Origin: Amyloporia xantha
Taxonomy: Eukaryota; Basidiomycota; Agaricomycetes; Polyporales; Adustoporiaceae
Direction of reading: 5' to 3'
DNA: 64,000 bases
NCBI GenBank assembly: GCA_036971615.1
Contig: JAYKKR010000021.1
Coordinates: forward strand, 496,001 to 560,000
The notes beneath the pieces were generated by a model. The model worked only from the letters and a program-made list of their open reading frames with translations, was not told where the DNA came from and did not search any database. Within the stretch, counting starts at the first letter, position 1. The number at the start of each line of letters is the position of its first letter. Position numbers and translations under genes: made by a program. This document shows, one piece after another, positions 1 through 12,447 of the stretch.

Positions 1-1182
1 CTGCCTGCCACTTTGTTGTGAGATTCAGAAAGTCCTACAAGGATATTTATGCGTCTGTCCTACTGACATTTTTATGCTCAATCAATACAGAATCGGCGTC
101 TTAAACTATGGATGAACGAGTTCAAACAAGTGCATCATTGGACACGGGCACGTGATCGCGACACGCGCCACGCGCTTAGCCACCCGTGACCGAGGGTTAC
201 CGCTCGCCAAACCTGTTGTCCAACGTTAGATACTGACTTACTTCCTTCTGGTCATTCTGAGCCATTTTTTGACAGAAGCCAGCAAGGACGGTCCTACGGA
301 AGCTCTAGGGAAAGTCTCCGACTGTAGTATTTTTCAACTCGGACCCTGTGCTGGCAGGTCGTCGCTAGTCGCTGTGCAAAGAGATCTCACCCACGGCATT
401 GTATGATTGGGATCTACGTTGGAAGCCCATCACCAATTTGTTTGACTTCTCTAGTCACCCTTTATATTGGTCAATGACTGGAGAGGTCCTCTCAAGTCTT
501 GTCTTTCGCTCGGCTAAAACGCGAAGAGGATTCAGTGCCGAACAAGAGGCGGGAAGTGGCAAAATTGCATCTATAATGGGTCTCGCTTCATCAGGAATAG
601 CAGCAAGTATGTAGCGTCAGAACGACAAAGCTTGGGCTGCTATGACGGAGTAGGTTGTTTCTGCTGGCTTCAAGCTCCCAACTGACGACGCTTCTGTTGA
701 AGGGGGGTGCATCCAGACGTACGGATCGGTGCAGCAATTCGCTTCTGCATTAAAGGATCAAAGCCAATAATGCGATTTGATGTGCCCAAGTTGCCTTCCA
801 ACCGACCTATGCCAGTAATCAATATTGAAGACCGGTTTGCCATCTCATGGTTCGCCTCTCTAGCGTGCTGCGTTATGAAGCATGGTATCCACTGTCATTA
901 GCCCAGAAATACAGCTGAGGTCTAAATTTCTGTCAGAAGTATCTGGTCACTGAATTACACCTTCGTCTCATGAGATCCGAACGATTCGGGACGGGACGCC
1001 GATCGCTTCTCCGAGATCTACGGGTTGATAGGATTGCATGGCACGGGGCCGGGGAATGCATGTGGAACTCCGACGCGCGCTGTTTCACTTTGGAATTCAT
1101 CCTCGTGAACATGAATGAAAACTCCCATGGCTTTCAATGAACGACGACTGTCGAGTCTTCTATCTGTCTTCAGTGTAGGCTG
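1..1182. other. 5' intergenic stretch, no gene recognised
   Basis: All six frames hold only short open stretches without recognisable motifs. The DNA has several sites rich in CGCG (around 155-210). I see nothing here that I can name. Confidence 0.5.
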
Positions 1183-1497
1183 TTATACTACAGTAGGAGA
1201 GAGAGTGGCCAAGTTGTAGGCTTTTCGAATAGCCAATCTCCGCAGTATTTGTCTGTGAAGGATCCATGCGTTCAACGTTTGACATACCCTTTTGAACTGC
1301 TGCAGCGTTGAGTCTTCGTAAAGATATATGTATGGAAACTGACAAGTGATCCTCCATGCGTACTTCTCGTCCGCGTGGTGGTCTTTTTCACCGAGTTTGC
1401 CACCACCTGAAGCTATCACTCCCCTGTGAATTCCGATCTTTTCGGTGTTCTCGATATCGCGGTCAAGATGTTCCGAAGGTGAGAAATATTCAGACAT
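1183..1497 (-). CDS. Possible small hypothetical protein, 104 codons
   Basis: An ATG at 1497 opens 104 codons ending at 1183, and the same frame stays open upstream to about 1640, where a TAG interrupts it. The translated text (for example SEYFSPSEHLDRDIENTEK) is not low-complexity and has a balanced amino-acid mix, which is why I mention it. I recognise no family, no signal peptide and no membrane segment. It could equally be a chance open frame upstream of the sedolisin gene. If real, it would be transcribed away from that gene. Confidence 0.2.
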   Translation of the reverse strand: MSEYFSPSEHLDRDIENTEKIGIHRGVIASGGGKLGEKDHHADEKYAWRITCQFPYIYLYEDSTLQQFKRVCQTLNAWILHRQILRRLAIRKAYNLATLSPTVV

Positions 1498-1890
1498 TTC
1501 TCTGTGACGTACGATAATTATGTAGCTCAGGTGGTCTGACCCAGCACTCTGCCATACTTTCTGATTAATTGTCGATGCGAAAGCACCTCCGCCGAGACTC
1601 GCTTCAGCTTCTTCATGCGAATTCTAGCGATAAAGGCGCTACGCTCTTCTTCAGCACACGTATCTTGGTCTCGTTCATGCGTTCTGCATACCGGGGAAAC
1701 ATCTGGGACCAGTTCCGTGCACACGATTGCAAGGAATCCGCATGGTTGCTGTCATGTTCGCTTCGGCTCAGGCTGCAGATTCCGAGTTCTTACAAAGGGT
1801 TTCCTGCCTAGAGCTTAGCCGGTCTCAGTATATAATGGCGCACAAATTCATCGCTGAACCCTGTCTCCAGACAGTTGGCTTGCTCTCGAC

Positions 1891-4008
1891 ATGGTGTACA
1901 ACTCCCTCTGCGTTGCTGCGTGGGCTCTCTCCTTCTGGGTAGGGGCACTACGGCTGGTGTGATTCGCGAACACAGTCGTAGCAACACTGTCCCGTCGGGG
2001 TTCACCCTTGTCGGAGCTGCGTCTGCCGATACTGTGCTCAATCTCCGTATCGCCATGGCGCAGAGCGATCCTGCTGGACTCGAAAAGGCTCTGTATGATG
2101 TCAGCACTCCTTCGAGCCCCAATTATGGCCAACACTTGACCAAGGATGAGGTATGTGTCTGAACTCATGGGGATCAGAATCTTGTCTGAACTTTAGCCAT
2201 CATCAGGCCGCACAATATGTTGCCCCTTCATCGGAGGCGACTTCCGCTGTGAACGCGTGGCTGCAGAAGAATAACATAACCGCGACGTCGCTCACACCTG
2301 CGGGCGACTGGCTTGGATTTGAAGTTCCAGTTAGCAAGGCGAACGACCTCTTCGGCGCCAACTATAGCATTTTCACCCATGAGAGCACGGGAAAACAAAC
2401 CATCCGGACCTTGTCATATTCTATACCTGAAGAGAACTCACCGAGCACGTCGAGATTGTATACCCGACCGTCACGTTGGTGCTTTCTGCCCACTTACCGC
2501 CGAACATATTTATCGAGCCTTTTTTCTTACAAATAGGTTCCCGACATACAGATCGCAGCTTCCCACTTTCAAAACGGTATCCTCTGCGAAGCGTGCCAGG
2601 AGTGATGACGCTGCAGACGTCGCTGGCTCCTGTGCTAACACCATCACGCCGTCTTGCTTGCAATCGCTTTACAACATACCCACCACGCCTGCTACCCAGT
2701 CTTCGAATGCTTTAGGCGTTGCCGGGTTCGAAGATCAATATGCGAACAAAGCCGATCTCAAGGTGAGTTCATCTAAATAAGCGGCTTTTCCATGACATTG
2801 AAGCGAGTATCCCAGAGTTTCCTGTCTTCGTACCGTCCCGACATGTCTAACACAGTCACTTTCACGGATGAGTCAGTCGATGGTGGGACTGACTCTCAGA
2901 ATGGTGCAGATGCTGGAGACGAAGCGGTATGAGTATTTGCTGAACGTGTAAGACGTCTCTACTGACAATCGTCTGCGCAGAATCTGGACACACAATATAC
3001 GGTGGGCTTAGCCACGGACGTGCCGGTCGTTTTCGTTTCGGTTGGAGAGAATACCAACGACGGTGATCTTGACGGTTTCCTGGACATCATCAACTACTTG
3101 CTACTTCAGGATTCTCCACCACAAGTTTTGACGACAAGTTATGGTTCACAGGAGTCTGAGATACCCTCCAGTATGGCATAGTGAGTGATTTCTCACGGAT
3201 TTTTGATCATGTGGATTGATCCTTTCCGCAAACATTACAGCAATCTGTGCAACGCATACGCTCAGTTGGGAGCTCGCGGCGTTTCTATCCTCTTCGCTTC
3301 CGGTGACGGTGGTGTCTCCGGCCCTCAGGACAATCTCTTCTGCTATGATTTCGTGCCTACTTTCCCTTCTGGTTGTCCTTAGTGAGTCTTGAAGTCATGG
3401 GCAGTCGCAAAACCCTACTGACGGTAATCTGGCATCAAGCTTGACCTCTGTTGGTGCGACTACCGGTATCAACCCTGAGACCGCTGCAGACTTCTCCGCC
3501 GGCGGCTTTTCCAACTACTGGGGCATTCCGTCGTACCAGGAAACAGCCGTCGCAGGTTACCTGGCCATTTTCGGAGATACATACTCTGGGAGATACAATG
3601 CGTCGGGACGAGGATATCCCGATGTGTCCGCGCAGGGAGAGAACTTTGTAATCATCTTGGATCAAGAGGCCGAGAGCGTCAGTGGCACCAGCTGCGCCAG
3701 CCCGACTTTCGCATCGGTGATTGCACTGCTTAATGACGAGCTCATCGCGGCCGGGAAGTCGACTCTGGGCTTCTTGAACCCCTGGTTGTATTCAACAGCT
3801 GCATCTGCGTTGAATGACGTGACATCCGGTGACAACCCGGGATGCTTCTCCAATGGTTTCTCTGCTACCGCCGGATGGGATCCTGTACGTACTCCACTTA
3901 CGATTTTGATGATGGGTTTGTTGCAAACTGCTAACGAACGCTTACACCTAGGTTACGGGGCTTGGGACTCCTGATTACGCAAGCTTAAAAGCGGCGGCTG
4001 GACTGTGA
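1891..4008 (+). CDS. Sedolisin (S53) serine-carboxyl peptidase, tripeptidyl-peptidase type, with frameshifts
   Basis: Secreted acid protease that removes tripeptides or cleaves proteins at low pH. It starts with a hydrophobic leader (MVYNSLCVAAWALSFW), then a pro-kumamolisin prodomain (VPSGFTLVGAASADT to about 2600), then the catalytic domain. Visible catalytic features are the E...D pair in DEANLDTQY, the oxyanion Asp in ASGDGG, the nucleophile Ser in SGTSCASP, and the C-terminal calcium-site motif GWDP/VTGLGTPDY. Exons read approximately 1891-2150, 2207-2474, 2537-2762, 2816-2926, 2981-3180, 3241-3381, 3440-3884 and 3952-4008. Introns are 53-67 bp. Two frame breaks exist: one between the leader and the prodomain (about 1935-1960), and one at a GAGA stretch near 2431-2437, after which LTEHVEIVYPTVT resumes. 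All catalytic residues are intact, so I favour sequence errors over a dead gene. Related proteins are the grifolisin and aorsin types of fungi. Confidence 0.85.
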
Positions 4009-4516
4009 AGGGATAACCGGGTATAGGAACGGACCGTCGAAGTAAGAGGGTTTAGAGACAGGTTACCTACTCTCATTCACGTTGTTATATGGATTGATGA
4101 ATCTTACGAGATACACGGCGTTCACTTTCTACTAGTGGTTGCCATTGTTCGAACAACCACAATCGAACATCATGAGCCATGGTCACCCTAAAGAATCTCT
4201 GACGGGTGTTAGCTATCATTTGCAACTTTGAGTATCACTGGTCTACATATCCAACATTATGAGATCATTTTACAAGTGACGTGTTTGATAACATTCAAAA
4301 TATGGACCAAGGACACGTGCAGAATTCAATTTCACCTACGAAGGTTCATCCGCCAAGGTACCCTCACACTTTCAGGATAGTAGTCACAATGGTTTCATAT
4401 ACTTCGATCGTATCGCACATTTCTCACACAAGGCCTAAACACTCCAGCGAACCGTATGCGGCATGCTCGTACATTATTCAGATGCAACTCCAGTGCCTCG
4501 TGCGATCCTGCATCAC
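4009..4516. other. Intergenic between two gene 3' ends
   Basis: This is the 3' flank of the sedolisin gene and of the convergent MYND-finger gene. No coding signal or repeat was recognised. Confidence 0.6.
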
Positions 4517-6172
4517 CTAATCGCCAGCTTCGTCGACTCTCGACGACGGATTCAGCAGCTGTTCCAAGGATGGTGATGCCAGAATTGCTTGGTCTCTCAT
4601 TGTTGCTTCCAAATGAGACAAACCTCTCGAACTCGGCACCATTTTCACCGCTTTGTCCAAATCCTCAACCATCTTTGGCGCGTCGCTTCCATACTCTGCC
4701 GCCACTTGCTTCAGAAATAGACGTCGACCGACGCTAGGCATATTCTCTGCTTGATGGAGGAGGTATTCGCCGATGACGGACAAGTGCCCCGGGGATAGGT
4801 CGCCCCAAAGACGCCACCCCGATCAGCATCAGGCGGAACGCCTGCTTGAGATTTTTGGAATCGATCGTAACCGGAACCGGCCTGCCCCATTTATCCATGA
4901 GGAAGTAATCCACGTCTTTGTCAGCCTCAAGTAAGTCCACTTGCCGTTGGAGAGCAGGAGAACGCGGGTGTGTAGGCAATGCAGGGCCGATGTCGAGTGA
5001 GATTGACTTGCCGTCAGGTGCCAGAGGTAGTTTTCGGAAGAGTTCGACCCAGGGGTGGGCTTGGTAGGCCCACCAAAAATCTCCAGCAGTTCCTGGCAAG
5101 CCTTTTGAGAACTTCTTTTTTCCGCAGTACGTTTTGTGGCTATGCCAGTCAGCTTTTTGGCATTCGCTGTAGGAGTATTATTAGTCGCTCCTGCCGTTCG
5201 GACGATAGGTGTACTCACCGCGAGCAGTAATACACCTTGAACCCTAATTTAGCCTTGCACACGCTACACGTCATGAAATGTGCGCCTGCTCCCAATTCCG
5301 TCGATGACTTCGTGCAATTCTCGCATCGGATGAGCGGTTTATCAACATACATCGTTCGGGATACTATTGTAGCATCCACCAGGCGCGTGTTCACTGTGTT
5401 AATTGCGTTTAGACGCCGATAGAAAAGGCCCGACTGCTCGTCTATGCTGGACTGCATTGACATAGCCATAGTTCCCAGGAAGCATGCTAAATGGACCTAA
5501 TCGTAAATTGTTCGTGTGCCATAGATTTGGAGACTCACTGATGAACTCGTTCCGCAAGAACAAGAACCACTCGCACATGTCACCCACGGAGTGGTCGCGT
5601 GCGATCCTGCTCCATTCATCCGGGAGCGCGAACTGATGGCAAACGGCGCCGTTCTCTGCAGCCACAAACTGATCGCACAACTTGACGAAGGGGCATCCTC
5701 CTTCCTTCATCAGGCCGGAGACAGTGATCTCTGGACACAAGGGACGCACGTCCTGCTGTATCACGGATAACATCGCCGCATTCTCGAGTGCACCACTAAC
5801 ATACAATAGCTGCTCGTAAGGCTCCAGCAAAAGCCAGACTTTCTCCAGGCGCCTTTCTGCGAGCAGGGCCTTGAGCTGCTTTGCAACATCGCACTGGACA
5901 TTGCTTAGCGTCTTCTTTCGCATGAAGAACACCACAGGATCCGGTAACAGATATTCTGTCAAAAGCACGGCCATGTCTCGAACGAGATGGTCCGCGATCT
6001 GTAAAGTCTTCAGAAATTTCCTCCAATCCTTCTCCCATCCGGGACACGTTCGTATGCGGGGCGTGATGTTCAACTTCTGAACCCAGAATGAGGCGTCGTC
6101 CAGAGATCCTCTCATAGACTGAAGGTGACTGTAGACTGATGGTGTCAGCCTCATCCGTTCGAGTGTGAGCAT
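4517..6172 (-). CDS. MYND zinc-finger protein, copy A (one frameshift)
   Basis: A helical N-terminal region (shared motif LNITPRIR followed by WEKDW) leads to a MYND-type zinc finger split over two exons: CENC, then CSVC, then YYCSR joined to ECQKADWHSHKTYC. This gives the C-x2-C, C-x2-C, YC-x3-C and H-x3-C pattern expected for two zinc ions. MYND fingers bind proline-rich partner peptides, but the substrate here is unknown. Exons are about 6172-5539, 5486-5219 and 5166-4517, with 52-bp introns. The start ATG at 6172 was chosen because upstream sequence in this frame has no ATG and the paralog begins at a similar point. A lost G in a run at 4803-4806 breaks the frame, and the C-terminal part (VIGEYLLHQAENMPSVGRR) resumes one frame over. 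Its paralog is the gene at 17958-19648, which also ends with a GVSRRLILKQ-type segment. Confidence 0.75.
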
Positions 6173-6758
6173 TTCACAATGCGACGAATTTGGCCCATCA
6201 GAAGTTGGATGGTCTAGCGGTACGTCACTGTGGTACAACAATTACGAACGATTGGCGCATGTCAAAGCCAAAGCCTACCAGGTAGACGAATTGGTGTCGG
6301 TCATCCTGTTTCTCTTGACTGAGGTCGAAGGTCGATGGCTGAGCAAACAGTGTAAGCGCGAAGAGCAAGTTGAGCACCTGGTTCGGGGGAGGCTCAATCG
6401 ATACGAGACATTATTTGTATGTATCCGTGACATTGGCGAGCGCGGCGGGCCGCGGGATGCGATACCTGATTAGGCAAGTAAGGAAGCATCATTGTAACTG
6501 TAAGACTTCTGCGCGAATTGGACTTCGACACTAGAAGTACATCATCGTCTGCGCAGATGTCAGCTACGATGATAATACAGGATGATGTGACCAATGGCAT
6601 GCTTGAGCGTCGAGGAGACTTTCATGAGATCTCAGACATCGATGGTTCTATTATGATGGCTTGAACAAGTGATAATACAATGCTCGGGACATCACCTCTG
6701 CACAGCGACAAACTCACAGGCCTTGTGGCCGATACATACACAAAGCGGCCAACTTGAT
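6173..6758. other. Intergenic, nothing recognised
   Basis: This is the 5' flank of MYND copy A and the 3' flank of the WD40 gene. No gene or repeat was seen. Confidence 0.5.
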
Positions 6759-7983
6759 TCATGTCTTCGCATTCGAGGTTCTCCATACCTTCACCGTTCC
6801 ATCTGCGCTTGCGGTAACCAATTCCTCCGCTTCGACGGGATGATGTTCCACCCACGTAATTACTCTGTCATGGACCTTCGGCGGTGGATTCGGCTGCAGC
6901 GCGGCAGCCTAGAGTGAGTGTATGCATCAGAAACCGAAGCGATGAATATTGAACGGAATGGTCACGTACATCAAGGAGATCCCATGCCCATATCATACCT
7001 TTCTCGTCCCCACAGATGACGCTCGCTTCGCCGTGACCGAAGCATGCACGGCAGCGGTACGAGGACATGGAATGTCCGCTAAAATCGTTCAGCATCTTGC
7101 CCGTCGACATGTCCATCAGACGAACATGGGCGTCGAGTGTCGTTGCAAGGTATGTTTGGCCATCCTGCGATGGCACTACAGCAGTCACCGGGTCTTCTCA
7201 AGCTGTGAGTAATCCAATGCCAGAAGGAACGGGAATTACGTACGACCAATAAAATCGGAACGAAGCTCGCCCATACGCAGGTCGTACGTGCGCACATGAC
7301 CATCAACCGACCCTGTCAGAACGTATGTGGGGCCCACATGTAGAGTTTGTACGGCATCCCGTGCGTCGTCGAGCACTTGTATAGCCTGTCGGTTTTGGGA
7401 GCTAGAGGTTGTGATAATGAGAACGGACACACATGGAGCCCTGGTTCTCTACACACCGGAGGTCCCACAGCCTCACTGTTGCGTCGTACGAGCCTATACA
7501 TCGACTGTAACTTTCACTCAAGGATCAAAAGTTCCATACGAGTGCAAACGTACCACTGGCCAAAACGCTTGCATCCTGATTGAATTCCACTGTAAATATC
7601 TTTCCCATGTGTCCCTGCTATTCTTCTTGTAGTCGTCCCTGTCACCACGTCCCATAGGAAGACAGAACGGTCGCCTCCTGATGAAGCGAACTTGCTATTA
7701 TCATGCGACCTGCCGTGCTAGTATGTATAATTGCTCCTCAGAGTTCAGATAAATGTCATTCTTACACGCTAACAGAAAGGACTTCATAGCCGTGTGCAGC
7801 GTATTTTTTGATTTCTATGCCTGTGTCCGGATTCCAAAGGCGCACGGTGCGATCCTGGCCACCTGTGAGGATATACTTCGCCGATCCTTTGGCATATCGA
7901 GCAACATGGACAGGGCCTTTATGGTTGCCGAGAGTAATATGGAGGTTACGAGCTACCGGTGTTGGTCCACGAGACGGTGCCAT
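6759..7983 (-). CDS. WD40 repeat protein, WDR83/MORG1 type
   Basis: A small seven-bladed WD40 propeller. In animals WDR83 is a MAPK scaffold and a spliceosome C-complex component; a splicing-associated role in fungi is inferred. Visible repeats: NHKGPVHVARYAKGSAKYIL..DRTVRLWNP; SSGGDRSVFLWD; SYDATVRLWDLR; VLTGSVDGHVRTYDLRMGEL; ATTLDAHVRLMDMSTGKML; CGDEKGMIWAWDL; and TASADGTVKVW at the end. The phrase GSVDGHVRTYDLRMG is very typical of this family. Several introns of 50-65 bp separate the blades, and the frame is intact across all of them. The start ATG at 7983 gives MAPSRG followed directly by the first blade, and the stop is at 6759. Total size is about 330-350 residues, normal for the family. 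Confidence 0.85.
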
Positions 7984-8455
7984 AGTCAAGGTCCCAAATG
8001 ACCCACACCCGGGCATGCCATTTGGTGATGTACCACGATCCTTCGATCACGTGTTATCACCGTGCAACTGAGTCTGCAGTGCATTCGCCCACAAGCTTGC
8101 GGTCGGTGTTACTACAAGTAAAGTAATAACAAGTGATAAGGCTCTTTTAACTGCTGTGATACATATGGTGAGTTGGCTGAAAGCGAAAGTGTATATTGGT
8201 GGGTTTCAACCTCATAAGAATACAAATATCGTCGATACAATCAGCTCTACGTATGTAGAATCACTCTACTGAAGTCCTCATCAATTCGGTCTACAGGAAG
8301 TATCGGTCTATCTGTCCGTATTTCTAACAGACCAAGAACAGAATGGCGTAGCCGGTGCGCCTCATCCAGAGAATGCGCAAGATCTATATCTAATATCAAT
8401 GCTATACGTGAATACACCACTACCACCCAAAGGTCCTGCCATTGGAATGAGTTCA
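7984..8455. other. Intergenic, nothing recognised
   Basis: This is the 5' flank of the WDR83-like gene and the 3' flank of the ferric reductase. Only short chance frames were seen. Confidence 0.5.
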
Positions 8456-10699
8456 TTAGCCGTCTGTCAATCGTTCAGGATTTACGAGGACGTACTCTGT
8501 GTGTAGTTCTATACCACCCACGGTCTTGGCTGTATCTTTGGGGATGTTCCTGACTGTATTGCCAGCTTCTTCTGCTAGTGAATGCGGCCCGCACACGCCC
8601 ATAAATATTCCTGTCAACTTATCCGTCGTGGCCTTATCATGCCCTAGCTCAAACACTTGATCTAGTACATTCCTAAGCACGTTGTTAAGCCTTGGGCGGC
8701 CAGGAGAGAGCGTGAGACCTGATGGGAGATCGTGGAATGGCTTCAGTGCATCGGCGGAATGTGGTGCACGGGTATAGAAGACATTTATCTGGAGGGAGAT
8801 TTCCGATGACTGTGCCTGGGTAAGCAATAGGGTAAGAAGCGGTAATAGCGGGCTCAGAGATGCTGAGAAGTGAATTGAGGATCAGCGGTTCTTCGCACAA
8901 ATACCAAAGGGGACACACAGGGATGTTGGACACTCCAGACCAGCTCGACGACTCGAACACGACTTGCGCCTTCTGCGGCGCTCTGCAGCAGCTCCTGGGT
9001 TGTTGATAAGGCATATGTAACCCCGCTGCCGCCAGCGACAATCAGCGCGCCAGAGAAGCTGGTCATTATGGTATGACCTGGACCTCCTATATTGAAAATC
9101 AATCTGTCTCGTCAGCAGCTACGACTTAAGGCATAGTAAGCCAATACATACCGTAAGGACCGTCGATGACTACATGCACATTCCTACCAGCGTGAGCCTC
9201 GCCGGCTTTGTCGTGCTGTGCCAGCCTGTACAATTTCTCTGTCCAGTCACCAGCTTTCTTGCACATCAAAACCAGCCCTTCGCCCCCTTGACTCTGGAGA
9301 AACCACTATTAGTGCTGTCTGAATCGTCTCCGTTTGAGGGCTCGTACCTGACTGACGCTGGCGATGGTAAACGGATGAGGCTCGGCCCATCCCCATATCC
9401 CCATGCCCGTTGACAATACCTTGAGGCGCACATGCTGGTCCGGCACGCCAGCCAGCATTGATCTTGGGTATGTCGATGCGGACCATGTGGAGTTCGGGCA
9501 TTGCATGCAGGTTGGCAGAGACAATGCGCGTCTGGAATATACGCAGGAGACGATCCAAGCCATACAGACCTGCACCCGGTCAAGGCATATGGCCATGTCT
9601 CAGGGACGTGCTTGCATGCCTTATAGAATGTGTCCCAATCAGATATATCCGCAATAAAGGAAGAAATGGGAGACGGAGACTTACAGCAGCCATCATTACA
9701 ACAGCGGCAACTACATGCGAGACGTAGAAGATAGGATAGCACATTTGCCGGACCACGCTGATTGAAAAGAGAAACAACACGTCCATGCATACTAGGCCAA
9801 CAAGGCCCCATTGCACAAGAGGATGACTAATGTCTTCTCTCCAAGTCCCTTGAGAGGCGAACGAATACACTATGAAAGTCTGTAAAAGAGATGTTGTAAT
9901 GGATCAAAGCAAGGTACGCACTAAACCCAATGGCATGAACATTAATTGCAAAAATGACAAATCGGCCGACAAACCGATGCAACCAGTTCAGCTATATTGA
10001 CGAATTAGCACAGCACCTTACGCTGTTATAAGTTTGCCTTACCTTCTCGTATCCCTGCCCAATCAAGGCACCAACGATATTGTTCTTTGTCGCCATTACA
10101 ATGACGAGCGGAATTTGACTAACGGCAACGAGGCCTGCCCTCGGAGGATTGGTGAAGGGGTTAGAGCGAAACAGGCCAGCGTAGAGCATGACACCAAAGT
10201 AGAATGACATCAATAGTAGCTTTCCAACCGAGTACCCAGGTCGGACGGTGAGTGAAAAGAACCAACTGATGCCTGGAAATACAGACGACAGCGCAGGCAC
10301 ATGGGCAGGGAGATGCTGGGGTTGAGTCGGCGACCCGAGGGTTGCTTCAGGACGGATGTCCCCAGAACGAGAGTTTGTGGACCCTGCGGCTGTGGACTCG
10401 GAGACACGGACAGCCTCCGCTTTCTCGGACTTCGCATCGTTTGCTAGTTCATCTGGAAAAGCCGAAAAGCGAGAGCTTTTTCTGAGAACATCAGCACTGA
10501 CATAACGAAACAGGAATCCGTCCGTCCGACTTGAGAAACGCGTGAAACGAGTGATAGCTTTTGGAAGGGCGAAGAGGAAGAAGAGACCAAGCACAGACAA
10601 TAATAGCACATCGACGTGTAAGACAAGCAATGTTTGATCTGGTCCGGAGGGATGCTGTGGGGGTGGAGCGGAATCAGCTTGACGGATGGACGGAGACAT
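8456..10699 (-). CDS. Ferric reductase-like transmembrane protein (FRE family)
   Basis: A plasma-membrane flavocytochrome that passes electrons from NADPH through FAD and two haems to extracellular Fe(III) or Cu(II). Order of parts: an N-terminal helix (LLVLHVDVLLLSVLGLFFLF); a ferric-reductase core with haem-ligand histidine candidates in WLHRFVGRF, INVHAIGF and YVSHVVAAVV; the FAD-binding motif HPFTIAS; an NADPH-binding loop GALIVAGGSGVTYAL; and the C-terminal motif GVCGPHSL. Many 50-60 bp introns. The start ATG at 10699 (MSPSIRQAD) was chosen because nothing further upstream in the frame begins with ATG. Two one-base insertions break the frame: near 9574 (between ALTG and AGLYGLDR) and near 9437 (between RAG and QHVRLKV). 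Both conserved motifs resume immediately, so sequence error is likely. Confidence 0.85.
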
Positions 10700-11879
10700 G
10701 GTGAAGCTGCTCGTCGAAGAAATCGGAGAGTCGTTGTAGGCGACAGGATATCGGATGCACCATAAATGCAAGGTCGGTGGAACCTCAATTTATAGGCGGA
10801 CGCACTCTAGTACGGCCGCATTTGCCACCATGCGGGTAATCTTGCGACGAAGACCATTTTATTATTTGTCATTAGAAGATTAGCACCGCCCGTAGCTCCC
10901 TGCACATCGGCGTGTCTTGGCGGTCGCGCAAATTGGTTGTCACTGTGGTTTCAAATCCCTTAGTATAGCTTGATAAGCAATACAAAGAAATTATGACATA
11001 CCTGTGTAAGCATGTCCAATCCCACCGTCCGCGGATTCTGACCCGCGACAATCAAGTAGGTGGGACAGCGCGCTACTGATATAGTCAAGGTCAACATGAA
11101 CGCACTTGAAGCGGACTCATGGCAATGCCAGATAATTACCATAAACGGCTCTGCGTACTATGCGGTTCTGCCTCATCACCGCGGCCCACGCGGAAACATC
11201 CCGCTTCTCGATCGCAACCCAATCAGCAAATGATTCCCTGATATCACGAGCGTGAAGTGCAATTGCACCGCCATACTGCCCGACAGGACACTATATGGTA
11301 AGTAAGACATGAGCAAGTTTACGATTGCTTGATCATGATCGAATACAAACGCAAGAACGTACGGACTACAAACACGTTTGCTTAGAAAGATTCTCAGTGT
11401 GGTGTCTCCAGCATGAGGCCTCGCCAATCTAACGGTCAAGTAGATCGTGTGTCAGCTATGCAGTGATAGCGGGCGGTGGGCGCAGGCAAGGTGTTCTCGA
11501 AAGCCGACGTCGCCACAATTTTCCCGATCAGGTAACAATCCACGGTATGTGCCACCTACGTGCCGGATTGACCAGATATGAGTTAACTTGCATGATGGTC
11601 AAGATTCCACATCTGCAGATTTTGGACAACCGTAAGAAGCGTGCGCTCATGAGATCGGCTCAAGACCTACAACCTTGGCATCGAGTCAAGCAGCGTGGTC
11701 GCAATTCGCGAAGCTTGATCCACAGCGAGAAATGAACCTGCACCACCGACGCGGGCGATGAAACTGCTGTAACAAGCGGCTGCGGACCGGCGGTGAGTTG
11801 TATTTATTCCTGGAACGCCAAGGATTGTGACGATAGCGACTAGCTATATAGGTAAGTATCACGCCGAAGAACAGGAATG
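10700..11879. other. Gene-poor stretch upstream of the ferric reductase
   Basis: There are only short open frames. The longest, on the minus strand at 11176-11439, has some hydrophobic runs but no motif I recognise. The part next to 10699 probably holds the ferric-reductase promoter, but I see no diagnostic element. Confidence 0.4.
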
Positions 11880-12020
11880 CATTTCAAGCAGGAGTTAGGC
11901 CTTCAGAAGGCTCATAGGGCATCATCGCCATCTCAAACCAGGTCGTCGGCTGCGCCGCTGCAGGAACTGCCAGGAAGAGATACTCTTCACCAGGTGCATC
12001 ACGTGGTCTACTTGAGAGAC
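11880..12020 (-). other. Exon-like coding stretch of unknown origin
   Basis: On the minus strand one frame reads RPRDAPGEEYLFLAVPAAA followed by TTWFEMAMMPYEPSEG and a stop at about 11886. The composition looks like a genuine protein C-terminus. A splice acceptor-like CTAAAG lies just upstream. I could not connect it to a convincing upstream exon; the neighbouring Cys-rich frame at 12023-12238 (start CSNCQAHRKATGASVPQC) is the only candidate. It could be the tail of a small unrecognised gene or a remnant. Confidence 0.25.
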
Positions 12021-12447
12021 CTTTAGCCAATGTTCTTTAGTATTTGAAAATTTGAAAACCGATTTGAATTTAGAACATGTAAAATACATCCGTTGTCCTC
12101 AAGGCGCGAGTTGTATGCCCTACATGATGGATGGTAGAGACAGTTCGAATTTTGTGGCCCCCGCTTTGCGCTGCATTGGGGAACAGAAGCGCCCGTTGCC
12201 TTACGATGGGCTTGGCAGTTGGAGCAATAATGCTTCACTTTGAAATGGAATTTCCTGATACTTTGTCATAATCAGGATCTATCGGCTCCTCGTTCAAGAG
12301 CTAGGCTCCTATAGAAGCAAGCTGGTAACACGGCATATTTCTGACGATGGTCAAAAGTCTATCGTCAACAGCGTGGTGTCCTGGTACAAGTCGAATACAA
12401 CAAAGCAAATGGAACTCGCTGCTCTAATAACAATAAAAATTACAATA

